From UBA10646 sp046296295 (GTDB lineage: Bacteria; Bacteroidota; Bacteroidia; Chitinophagales; Chitinophagaceae), in NCBI GenBank assembly GCA_046296295.1, contig JBKBLG010000015.1, positions 17,691 to 81,690 of the forward strand: 64,000 nt of DNA, read 5' to 3'. Numbering within the stretch: position 1 is the first letter of the stretch; each line of letters begins with the position of its first letter. The notes below the pieces were generated by a model. The model was not told the DNA's origin and did no database searches. It saw only the letters and a program-made list of their open reading frames with translations. The position numbers and the translations under genes are program-made. Shown here in pieces: positions 52,422 through 60,631 of this stretch.

Positions 52422-53520
52422 CACATTACACGATAGTGCAATTAGCTTATTGCAATTGCTAATTGCAACGCCATCGTTCTCTAAAGAAGAACATAATACT
52501 GCTGCTTGTATTGAACATTGGTTACAGCGATATGGTGTTACAACGCATCGTTATTTAAATAATATTTGGGCTGTTAATAAATTTTACAATCCAGCATTGC
52601 CCACACTATTACTTAACTCACATCACGATACAGTAAGGCCTAATGCCGGTTATACGATACATCCATTCACACCTGTAATTAGCGATGGAAAATTGTTTGG
52701 GTTAGGCAGTAACGATGCTGGCGGTTGTTTGGTAAGTTTGCTCGCTTGTTTTGTTCATTTTTACCCGCAAGGGCAATTGCCTTTTAACCTAATTATAGCA
52801 GCTACTGCAGAAGAAGAAATTAGCGGCGCCAATGGCATTGAAGCGTTGTTAAAAGAAACAACATTTAAGCAGGTAACTCAATGGCAAAATATCACTACCA
52901 TTTATGGTATTGTGGGTGAACCAACGCAAATGCAAATGGCTGTGGCAGAACGTGGCTTAATGGTAATAGATGCAGTAGCAACAGGTAAGGCTGGCCATGC
53001 AGCAAGGCAAGAAGGGGTGAATGCTTTATACATTGCTGTAAATGATATTGCCTGGTGTAAAACCTATGCCTTCGAACGTGTAAGCGATTTCTTAGGTCCT
53101 GTACAAACCACAGTGACCAGCATTCAAACACCTAATATACAACACAACGTAGTGCCCGATACTTGCTCGTTTGTAATAGATGTTCGTGTGAATGAGTTGT
53201 ATCATTTTGAAGAAGTGCTTGCAACCTTGCAGGCTCAAATGCAAAGTATACTTACACCGCGCAGCACACGTTTAAAAAGTAGTATGATTGCTTTAGATAC
53301 ACCATTAGTACAAGCTGGTATTCAACTAGGTAAGCAATACTATGGTAGCCCTACAACAAGCGATAAAGCTCTAATACCATTTCCAACGTTAAAAATGGGG
53401 CCTGGCGATAGTGCACGTAGCCATACTGCCGATGAGTATATACACTTACACGAAATTGAACAAGGTATTAACGAATACATTGCATTAATACAGCAGTGTG
53501 CAAACTATTTTTCTCTATGA
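52414..53520 (+). CDS. argE: M20 deacylase (ArgE-like), probable N-acylcitrulline or acylornithine deacylase
   Basis: The 368-residue zinc hydrolase of the M20 family removes the acyl group. Metal-binding residues are in LLNSHHDTVRP and GLGSNDAGGCL, the catalytic Glu is in ATAEEEISGA, and further ligands are in GEPT and HTADEYIHL. With an acylornithine transcarbamylase in the same operon, its expected substrate is N-acyl(succinyl)citrulline, not acylornithine. The ATG at 52414 overlaps the argB end; the longer frame is rejected. It overlaps argH by four bases (ATGA). Confidence 0.9.
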   Translation: MINTLHDSAISLLQLLIATPSFSKEEHNTAACIEHWLQRYGVTTHRYLNNIWAVNKFYNPALPTLLLNSHHDTVRPNAGYTIHPFTPVISDGKLFGLGSNDAGGCLVSLLACFVHFYPQGQLPFNLIIAATAEEEISGANGIEALLKETTFKQVTQWQNITTIYGIVGEPTQMQMAVAERGLMVIDAVATGKAGHAARQEGVNALYIAVNDIAWCKTYAFERVSDFLGPVQTTVTSIQTPNIQHNVVPDTCSFVIDVRVNELYHFEEVLATLQAQMQSILTPRSTRLKSSMIALDTPLVQAGIQLGKQYYGSPTTSDKALIPFPTLKMGPGDSARSHTADEYIHLHEIEQGINEYIALIQQCANYFSL

Positions 53521-54848
53521 AGCTGTGGCAAAAAAATACAACTGCATTAGCATCGGTAGATGCATTTACCGTAGGTAACGATCGTAAAATGGATTTGTAT
53601 TTAGCGCCATACGATGTATTAGGCTCTATAGCACATATTACCATGTTGCATCGTATTGGCTTACTCACCCACGAAGAGTTAGAAGTGTTAAGAAATGCCT
53701 TACGGCAAATACATTCGCAAATAGTAGCGGGTAATTTTACCATTGCCGATGATGTAGAAGATGTACACTCTCAAATAGAACTATTACTTACCTCGCAACT
53801 TGGTGATGTTGGAAAAAAAATTCACGCAGCACGTAGTAGAAACGATCAAGTTTTAGTAGCTATTAAACTTTTTTTACGTGCCGAATTACAAGCGTTGGTA
53901 CAACAAGTACATACATTTTTCGCATTGTTACAGCAACAAAGCGAAGCATATAAAACACATTTATTACCAGGCTATACACACATGCAATTAGCCATGCCAT
54001 CTAGCTTCGGACTTTGGTTCGGTGCGTACGCCGAAGCATTAATAGATGATGTGGTTACCTTAAATGCTGCCTACGATGTTGTTAATAAAAATCCACTAGG
54101 TAGCGCAGCAGGCTATGGCTCTTCTTTTCCCATTGATAGAACCTATACCACGCAATTGTTAGGGTTCGAAACACTTAACTACAATGTTGTATATGCACAA
54201 ATGGGTCGTGGAAAAGCAGAACGTATTGTAGCACAAGCATTAGGTAATCTAGCCGATACATTAGCAAGGCTAAGCACCGATATGTGTTTGTACCTCAACC
54301 AGAATTTTGGTTTCGTTAGTTTTCCATCAGAACTTACTACCGGAAGTAGCATAATGCCACATAAAAAAAATCCGGATGTATTTGAACTGATACGTGCCAA
54401 GTGTAATATGGTGAAAGCCATTGCTAACGATATTCAAATGCTTACCACCAACCTGCCAAGCGGTTATCATCGCGATATGCAGTTGTTGAAAGAAAAATTA
54501 TTTCCGGCTTTTCAAACCTTACACGATTGTATTACAATGGCCACATTAATGTTGAGTAATATTACTGTGAAGGATAACATCATGGAGGCACCTATGTATG
54601 CCTATGCTTTTAGTGTAGAAGCAGTGAACAAGCTTGTATTGCAAGGTGTGCCCTTTAGAGATGCTTACAAGCAAATAGGCTTAGCCATTGAAGCCGGAAC
54701 ATTTGTTCCACCCACAAGCTTGCAACATACGCATGAAGGCAGCATTGGTAACTTGTGTACATCAGCTATAGCAGCACAAATGCAAGCAGTATTGGCAAAG
54801 TTTCCTTTCGGTAAAGTTAATGCTGCCGAAGCGGCTCTCTTAGCTTAA
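53517..54848 (+). CDS. argH: Argininosuccinate lyase
   Basis: The 443-residue enzyme splits argininosuccinate to arginine and fumarate. The fumarase-superfamily signature is SSIMPHKKNPD, with the catalytic Ser at about residue 277 or 278, and KIHAARSRNDQVL is also typical. The ATG at 53517 is chosen because it overlaps the argE stop and starts the natural N-terminus (MKLWQKN). Its C-terminus overlaps the stop of the convergent PAS gene by four bases. Repeat-like copies at 53563 (AFTVG) and 53697 (ALRQI) lie inside the gene. It closes the arginine operon. Confidence 0.95.
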   Translation: MKLWQKNTTALASVDAFTVGNDRKMDLYLAPYDVLGSIAHITMLHRIGLLTHEELEVLRNALRQIHSQIVAGNFTIADDVEDVHSQIELLLTSQLGDVGKKIHAARSRNDQVLVAIKLFLRAELQALVQQVHTFFALLQQQSEAYKTHLLPGYTHMQLAMPSSFGLWFGAYAEALIDDVVTLNAAYDVVNKNPLGSAAGYGSSFPIDRTYTTQLLGFETLNYNVVYAQMGRGKAERIVAQALGNLADTLARLSTDMCLYLNQNFGFVSFPSELTTGSSIMPHKKNPDVFELIRAKCNMVKAIANDIQMLTTNLPSGYHRDMQLLKEKLFPAFQTLHDCITMATLMLSNITVKDNIMEAPMYAYAFSVEAVNKLVLQGVPFRDAYKQIGLAIEAGTFVPPTSLQHTHEGSIGNLCTSAIAAQMQAVLAKFPFGKVNAAEAALLA

Positions 54849-55529
54849 TAGTAAGCAGCCAAAATGCGAGCCATAGTAGTACTTATTTCATTTAATTTAT
54901 CACATTGTACAGCTAGTTGTTGAATGTAGAAGTATTGCTCATCTTTCTTTATGAGTCCTTCTTTTACCAAATGGCTAATACCTAAAATATTGGTGATGGG
55001 TGAGCGTAATTTATGGCTCACCATAAAAGCATATTCTTTCAGCTTTTCGTGAGCGTGTAATAATGCCTGTTGCGTATGTAAGAGTGCTTGTTGTTGCTGT
55101 TCAAGGTTGGTAAAGTCTCTAACAATTCTTAAAGCTAGCTGTTGATTTAAGCGTACTGCTCTGCTTTCGTAAAATCTGATATCGCCGTTTGGAAATGTAA
55201 GTTCGTACTTGTAAGTATGCATTTCACCTGTATCAATGGCTGTATTGATATGATTCATAATCGCATTTATAAAATCAGCTTCAAAGCCATGATCTTTGAT
55301 ATTACTACCCTTTACATGTCCCTTAATAGCAGTAATAGACACCTCACCATCGCCGGCTTTAAAATCAATATAATTGCCATCGGTATCCATGATGAAAATA
55401 ATATCGGGAATAGATCGTACAATTTGGTTGATTTTGGCCTCAACACGCTGCAGTAGCGAAGCTCGGCAATGCGTTTTTTAGTGCTTCATTTTCAGCTTCT
55501 AATTGTACGATACATGCTTTATCACTCAT
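54845..55529 (-). pseudogene. PAS-HisKA kinase-like gene, frameshifted and lacking the ATPase domain
   Basis: The readable part (from 55390 down) is a PAS domain (IIFIMDTDGNYIDFKAG, RFYESRAVRLNQQ, LALRIVRDFTNLEQQQ) and a phospho-acceptor helix, EYAFMVSHKLRSPITNILG, ending at LAAYY. No HATPase_c domain follows, since the gene ends at argH. Upstream, an ATG at 55529 begins MSDKACIVQLEAENEALK in one frame, then KRIAEL appears in a second and LLQRVEAKINQIVRSIP in the frame that enters the PAS domain. Two frame changes near 55440-55490 (one at an A6 run) therefore break the predicted coiled coil. This may be a pseudogene or sequencing error. Confidence 0.65.
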
Positions 55530-55536
55530 CAAGTAG

Positions 55537-56784
55537 TTAGATTTTTTTAGTACTTTTTGCCTTTACTTTTTTTATTTTCTGTGGTGCTGTAGTTGGTAAT
55601 TGTGGTAATGGATTTTCTATAGGAGGCAAGCTAGGCATTTGTGAAAGCCAATCTTCTAAACCTGAAATTATTTGCTTACATACCAATTTTTGAAAGTAGG
55701 GGTCTAGAATTTTTTTTTCTTCTTGCACATTGCTAATAAATCCTACCTCAACTAAACAATTTGGATATTCTGTTGGACCGCTCAATGCAAAATTAAAATG
55801 ACCGATATTGCCGTAGTTCTTAAAGCCTAGTTGTAACATGCGTTGCAAGATGGCAGTTGTTAATGCTTTAAAGCCTAAGTAACGGTAATAAGTACTTGTG
55901 CCACTTACAGTATCGCTGGCAGCACTATTCATATGTATACTTAACAAAACAGTAGGGTTAGTGTCACGTAACATCAATGCTCTATCGGGCATGGTAATGT
56001 CAGTATCGTGATGCCTTGTTTCAACCACTGTTACTTTGCGTTTTCGTAACTCAGCAGCCAATAATTTACTGTAAAGTAACGTTATTTCCTTTTCGAGTAT
56101 TTTCGATTGTACACCTCTGGCACCTGTGTTGGCACCACCATGGCCGGCATCAATTGCAACAACAATATTTTGTAGTGCTAATTTTCTTGGCGGCCGCTTT
56201 ACCAATATTACCAACTTATTGCCTTCATAGTAAAGTTGATAGCCCCAGTGAGCATTGTGCTTAAGTTGTATATGCCAACGCATTACATCATCTTCTATTT
56301 GCGCGTACCAAACATGGTTAATGTTTTTGGTGGTGAGTAATTGTATTAGCCAGTTGGTGTTGGTAGTGGCACCATATATATCTACTATAATTTCGGCCGG
56401 GTTAATATGTTGTATAGATGTGTAAGGCAGTTTGGCTTCCATGCCTATAGCTACGTAATCGAATAAGCTATCGCCATACACCCTTGCATTACTTGTGAGA
56501 TAATAATTTCTTTTACGTAAGTTACTGTCAAGTATAATATTTTTTTTAGGTATAAAACTTCTGTGCAACTTACTAAGCTGTACTATGTAATCTTCCTTTG
56601 TACTATCAACAATTACTACTTGAATATTTGAATCGAGGTAAGTGCTTTTGGCACCACCCAATCTATCGTCGCCGGGGCCAAATTCCATATAGGGTAATTT
56701 GCCGGTGGTTCTACCCATGCTATACTGCCCTAATATAGCATTACAAACCATAGTTACAGCGCAAAAAAATAGTAAGCGTATCAT
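55537..56784 (-). CDS. N-acetylmuramoyl-L-alanine amidase (Amidase_3)
   Basis: The 415-residue exported amidase cleaves peptide stems from peptidoglycan. A signal peptide (MIRLLFFCAVTMVCNAILG) is followed by an N-terminal region of about 190 residues resembling AMIN-type beta domains. The catalytic domain has zinc ligands in VVAIDAGHGG (near residue 212), in the Glu-containing block SKILEKEITLLYSK, and in LLSIHMNSAAS, with the catalytic Glu in YPNCLVEVGFISN. The C-terminus is Pro/Lys-rich. It lies downstream of murA on the same strand, separated from it by a terminator and a repeat copy. Confidence 0.92.
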   Translation of the reverse strand: MIRLLFFCAVTMVCNAILGQYSMGRTTGKLPYMEFGPGDDRLGGAKSTYLDSNIQVVIVDSTKEDYIVQLSKLHRSFIPKKNIILDSNLRKRNYYLTSNARVYGDSLFDYVAIGMEAKLPYTSIQHINPAEIIVDIYGATTNTNWLIQLLTTKNINHVWYAQIEDDVMRWHIQLKHNAHWGYQLYYEGNKLVILVKRPPRKLALQNIVVAIDAGHGGANTGARGVQSKILEKEITLLYSKLLAAELRKRKVTVVETRHHDTDITMPDRALMLRDTNPTVLLSIHMNSAASDTVSGTSTYYRYLGFKALTTAILQRMLQLGFKNYGNIGHFNFALSGPTEYPNCLVEVGFISNVQEEKKILDPYFQKLVCKQIISGLEDWLSQMPSLPPIENPLPQLPTTAPQKIKKVKAKSTKKI

Positions 56785-56820
56785 GTTGTAAATGTAGTTG
56801 CTTACTACCTTACGGTAAAT

Positions 56821-56850
56821 AAAAAGCAGCTGACACCAGCTGCTTTTTTA
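56821..56850 (-). terminator. Terminator after murA
   Basis: AAAAAGCAGCTG and CAGCTGCTTTTT pair around loop ACAC. On the minus strand it is followed by TTTTTATTT. A repeat copy (56807-56821) abuts it, so hairpin and repeat together separate murA from the amidase gene. Confidence 0.9.
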
Positions 56851-56867
56851 TGTTGTATAACATGGTA

Positions 56868-58181
56868 TTAAATTCTTCGAATGTCCGCACCTAGTGCTTT
56901 TAAGCGTTCATCAATATACTGATAACCTCTATCAATTTGCTCTATGTTTTGAATAACACTTCTGCCTTCTGCACTAAGGGCAGCAATTAATAGTGCTTGG
57001 CCTGCTCTAATATCAGGGCTACTCATGGTAATACCACGCAGTGGGTAGCGGCGGCCCAAGCCAATCACCGTAGCACGGTGTGGGTCGCATAAAATTATTT
57101 GGGCACCCATATCAATAAGTTTATCAACAAAGAATAGCCTGCTCTCAAACATTTTTTGATGTACTAATACGCTGCCTGTTGCTTGCGTAGCAACTACTAA
57201 AACAATGCTTAATAAGTCGGGTGTAAAACCCGGCCACGGATGATCTGATATAGTAAGAATACCTCCATCTAAATAGGTACCAATGGTGTACTCTTTTTGT
57301 GCAGGAATATGTATGTTATTGCCAACAATATTCATATGAATACCAAGCTGTGCAAATTTTTCAGGAATAATTCCTAAGTGTTCTACACCAGCATTGGCAA
57401 TGGTAATTTCACTTTGTGTCATGGCAGCAAGCCCAATAAAACTGCCAATTTCAATCATATCGGGTAATAAGGTATGTGAGGTGCCTGTAAGTCCGTCAAC
57501 ACCTTCTATGACCAATAAATTACTGCCAATGCCACTAATTTTAGCACCCATGCGGTTTAGCATAGCACACAATTGTTGTACATAAGGCTCGCATGCTGCA
57601 TTATAAATGGTGGTAGTGCCTTTAGCCATTACGGCTGCCATAACAATGTTAGCAGTGCCTGTAACACTTGGCTCGTCGAGTAACATATAAGTACCATGCA
57701 GGCCTTGTTTGGCAACCAATTCAAAGCAATCATGGTCTTCATTGTACTCGAACCGTGCACCTAGTTTTTCAAAACCAATAATATGTGTGTCTAATCTGCG
57801 GCGACCAATTTTATCGCCACCAGGTTTTGGTATATATGCTTTTTGAAAGCGGGCCAACATAGGGCCTGCAAGCATTACACTACCGCGTAATCGACCGCTT
57901 TTTTTTCTGAACGCATCGCTATTCACATAATCGAAGTTGATGTGTGCCGCAGTAAAGCTGTAGGTATCGGCCGATAGTTGCTGTACTTGTACGCCAATAT
58001 CTTGCAGTAGTTCGATGAGTAGGTTAACATCTAGAATATTGGGGATATTGCTGATAGTTACTGTTGCATCGGTAAGAACAACAGCACTAATAACCTGTAG
58101 TGCCTCGTTTTTGGCACCTTGGGGTGTAATGGTACCCTTCAGCGTTTTGCCGCCGAATACCTCAAAACTTTTTTGCTCCAT
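56868..58181 (-). CDS. murA: UDP-N-acetylglucosamine 1-carboxyvinyltransferase
   Basis: The 437-residue enzyme transfers enolpyruvate from PEP to UDP-GlcNAc, the first committed step of peptidoglycan synthesis. Lys/Asn of the active site are in GAKNEALQVI near residue 22, and SGRLRGSVMLAGPMLAR and DEPSVTGTANIVMAA are conserved. In the active-site loop, IPKPGGDKIGRRRLDTH carries D123 where fosfomycin-sensitive enzymes have Cys (Cys115 in E. coli). The Cys-to-Asp form occurs in naturally fosfomycin-resistant MurA, for example in mycobacteria. The gene is followed by a terminator. Confidence 0.96.
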   Translation of the reverse strand: MEQKSFEVFGGKTLKGTITPQGAKNEALQVISAVVLTDATVTISNIPNILDVNLLIELLQDIGVQVQQLSADTYSFTAAHINFDYVNSDAFRKKSGRLRGSVMLAGPMLARFQKAYIPKPGGDKIGRRRLDTHIIGFEKLGARFEYNEDHDCFELVAKQGLHGTYMLLDEPSVTGTANIVMAAVMAKGTTTIYNAACEPYVQQLCAMLNRMGAKISGIGSNLLVIEGVDGLTGTSHTLLPDMIEIGSFIGLAAMTQSEITIANAGVEHLGIIPEKFAQLGIHMNIVGNNIHIPAQKEYTIGTYLDGGILTISDHPWPGFTPDLLSIVLVVATQATGSVLVHQKMFESRLFFVDKLIDMGAQIILCDPHRATVIGLGRRYPLRGITMSSPDIRAGQALLIAALSAEGRSVIQNIEQIDRGYQYIDERLKALGADIRRI

Positions 58182-58247
58182 AGTATAGTTCGCTTGCTAG
58201 TGAAGCGAAAATAAGTGTGGCTGCGTTAGCTTTTACCGTAAGGTGTA

Positions 58248-59132
58248 CTACTTTTTATTTACTAAGAAAACGCCCAAGAATATGAAGATGGAGGCAACAA
58301 TTTTAATCCAGTTAAATTCTTCGCCCATGAGCAGTACCGCAATAATACCTGCAAATACAGGTTGTGTATAAATGTATGCTCCTGTGGCACTGCTGCCAAT
58401 GGTGTTAACGCCATACATATTGAAAAGGTAGGCACAAAAGGTAGCGCCAATTACAATAAAGGTGAGTGTGGCGAAATGGCTATCATCCCACAGGTGCCAT
58501 TGGGTATGCATAAGTTCGCTCCAACCAAAGGGTAAAATCATAATACTACCAATAGCAAAAACGTAGGTTACTACTTGCAATGGGCTGTACACTGCCATTA
58601 GCGGACGAACCATCACCAAATAAAAAGAGTAAAAAATGGCATTGATGATAATGAGCACGTCGCCAGTAAGCATATCACTTCCTTCGTGGCCACCGCTACG
58701 TTGAAGTATTAGAAAAGTAGCACCGCCAACACCTGAAATAAGTCCTAATATTTTTAGCAGCGATAGTTTTTCTTTCAATACCCAAGCTGCTATAAATGTG
58801 ATGAAAATGGGAGTTACCAGCATGAGCAAAGCGCCATGAATACTACTAGTGAGCGATAAGCCTTTGATGAACATAAGTTGGTTGATGGCTACACCTGTAA
58901 TGGCACATATGAATAACCTACCTATATGCTTTTTTTGTAAAGGAGCTTTATTTTTTTGAAATATCAATACTAGGGCAAATAACACCAAGCTAGCTATTAC
59001 ACGCACTACATTCAACGCAAATGGCTTGAGTAACGATGGTGTGATATATTTTACAGCAGCAAAGTTGGCACCGAAAAATAAGTTGGCAAGCAGTACTGCA
59101 ATATGTCCTTTTGTTTTGTTCGCTACAGGCAT
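58248..59132 (-). CDS. EamA/DMT family transporter
   Basis: The 294-residue membrane protein belongs to the drug/metabolite transporter superfamily with two EamA repeats. There are about ten transmembrane helices. Typical blocks are HIAVLLANLFFGANFAAVKY at the start, SLTSSIHGALLMLVTPIFI in the first repeat, and GSSATGAYIYTQPVFAGIIAVLLMGE in the second. The substrate is unknown. A longer frame starting at 59189 exists, but ATG at 59132 matches the family N-terminus and lies five bases after a good promoter. It is divergent from the LON-N gene. Confidence 0.87.
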   Translation of the reverse strand: MPVANKTKGHIAVLLANLFFGANFAAVKYITPSLLKPFALNVVRVIASLVLFALVLIFQKNKAPLQKKHIGRLFICAITGVAINQLMFIKGLSLTSSIHGALLMLVTPIFITFIAAWVLKEKLSLLKILGLISGVGGATFLILQRSGGHEGSDMLTGDVLIIINAIFYSFYLVMVRPLMAVYSPLQVVTYVFAIGSIMILPFGWSELMHTQWHLWDDSHFATLTFIVIGATFCAYLFNMYGVNTIGSSATGAYIYTQPVFAGIIAVLLMGEEFNWIKIVASIFIFLGVFLVNKK

Positions 59133-59137
59133 AGCGG

Positions 59138-59165
59138 CAAAGATAAGCACACATAATGCTACAAA
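59138..59165 (-). promoter_or_regulatory. Candidate promoter for the EamA transporter
   Basis: On the minus strand, TTTG (59165-59162) and TATCTTTG (59145-59138) are separated by 16 bases, near the Bacteroidota spacing. The ATG follows five bases after the -7 element, which supports the start at 59132 and a near-leaderless transcript. Confidence 0.55.
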
Positions 59166-59202
59166 CGCTACAGTATACATTACTAGCAACTACATTTGAG
59201 GC

Positions 59203-59841
59203 ATGATGAATTTTTTGCCACTCTTCCCATTGCAACTAACGGTATTTCCGGGAGAGCCCTTGCACCTGCACATTTTCGAAGAACGTTACAAACAACTCAT
59301 TAACGATTGTTACGGCGAAAACAAACCCTTTGGCATTCCGCTGGTATTGAATAATCAACCTGCCGATTGGGGTACATTGGTAAACATAACTGCTATTGCC
59401 GAAGTGTATGCCGATGGTAGCATGGATATAAAAACCAAAGGCATACAAATATTCAACATTATGGAGTGGTTGCGAAAAGTGCCCGGCAAGTTGTACTATG
59501 CAGGTATCGTATATTATCCCAATAACAGCATACAAACCATGCCAGCATTGATGTTGCCATTGTTAGAAATGGTACGTAAGTTTCATGAAATATTACAAGT
59601 GCAAAAAGATTTTGGCAAGCCCGATGCACAACTAACAAGCTACGACATTGCACACCATGTAGGCTTAAATTTAGACCAAGAGCATCAATTCATACAACTT
59701 TTGCGAGAAGAACAACGACTCACATTTTTAAAACGCCATGTACAGCAAATGCTCGATGCTGCAATAGGTATCGAAAGCTTAAAACATCGTATTCAAATGA
59801 ACGGACATTTCAAAGAACTGAAAGGTTTTCAGTTCGAATAA
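59203..59841 (+). CDS. LON substrate-binding domain protein
   Basis: The 212-residue protein consists of a Lon N-terminal substrate-binding domain only. The start FLPLFPLQLTVFPGEPLHLHIFEERYKQL is characteristic. The ATPase and protease domains of Lon are absent. A helical C-terminal half ends HIQ-type (KHRIQMNGHFKELKG). Such stand-alone LON-N proteins are common in bacteria; function is not established. It lies 58 bases upstream of coaX on the same strand, separated by a repeat copy (59852-59866). Confidence 0.9.
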   Translation: MMNFLPLFPLQLTVFPGEPLHLHIFEERYKQLINDCYGENKPFGIPLVLNNQPADWGTLVNITAIAEVYADGSMDIKTKGIQIFNIMEWLRKVPGKLYYAGIVYYPNNSIQTMPALMLPLLEMVRKFHEILQVQKDFGKPDAQLTSYDIAHHVGLNLDQEHQFIQLLREEQRLTFLKRHVQQMLDAAIGIESLKHRIQMNGHFKELKGFQFE

Positions 59842-59899
59842 GTAATACATTACCTTACGGTAAATGATTGTAAGCGAATAACATGATATTTGCAGCCAC

Positions 59900-60631
59900 A
59901 TGAGCCAGCCAGTTACACTCTGTTTTGATTTTGGCAATACACGCCTCAAATGTGCAGTATTTGAAGGCGATGAGCTGCGACATGTAGATGTGTTGCCCGA
60001 TGCATCGGCCGATACCATTAGTAAGTTATTGAAGCAAACCAAGGCAACATATAGCATACTTTCATCGGTAATCAATCACGATTATCAGGTTGAAATCAAC
60101 TTGAAACTTGCTACCAATTTTCATCTCTTAAACCATCAGAGCAAGCTGCCTATTACAACGCCGGTGGGTAAGCCCGAAACAATTGGTGCCGATAGGTTGG
60201 CTCTGGTAAGTGCTGCAACTCTACTATTTCCGCAGCAGCATAATTTAGTGATTGGTTTAGGTAGCTGCATTACATACAATTTTGTAAACTGCTTCCACGA
60301 GTTTATCGGTGGCAGTATCAGTCCGGGTATGGAAATGCGTTTTAAAGCCATGCATCAGTTCACCGCCAAACTGCCTTTGGTAAAAGCCGATGGCAATTTT
60401 CCGCTCATTGGTTACGATACCAATACCAATATGTTAAGCGGCGTAATTGTTGGTGTTGCAGCAGAAATAGATGGAATTGTTCAACGATATGCCGAAAAAT
60501 ACAGCAACTTTAACGTGCTTTTAACCGGGGGTGATATGCCCTTTTTTGTGCCCCATATCAAAAGCAAGATATTTGCCGACCCTTACTTAATGTACAAAGG
60601 CCTCTATGCAATTAGTAAAAACAACCGTTAA
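59900..60631 (+). CDS. coaX: Type III pantothenate kinase
   Basis: The 243-residue enzyme phosphorylates pantothenate, the first step of coenzyme A synthesis. The N-terminal ATP-binding motif is FDFGNTRLKCAVF (residues 9-21), the pantothenate-site block is GADRLALVSAA, and GGSISPGMEMRFKAM and TGGDMPFF are also conserved. One block deviates from the family: where an acidic residue and GTA/GTC usually occur (for example DxGTCxT), here it is GLGSCITYNF. Activity should be tested. The last 26 bases overlap the start of the outer-membrane protein gene. Confidence 0.88.
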   Translation: MSQPVTLCFDFGNTRLKCAVFEGDELRHVDVLPDASADTISKLLKQTKATYSILSSVINHDYQVEINLKLATNFHLLNHQSKLPITTPVGKPETIGADRLALVSAATLLFPQQHNLVIGLGSCITYNFVNCFHEFIGGSISPGMEMRFKAMHQFTAKLPLVKADGNFPLIGYDTNTNMLSGVIVGVAAEIDGIVQRYAEKYSNFNVLLTGGDMPFFVPHIKSKIFADPYLMYKGLYAISKNNR

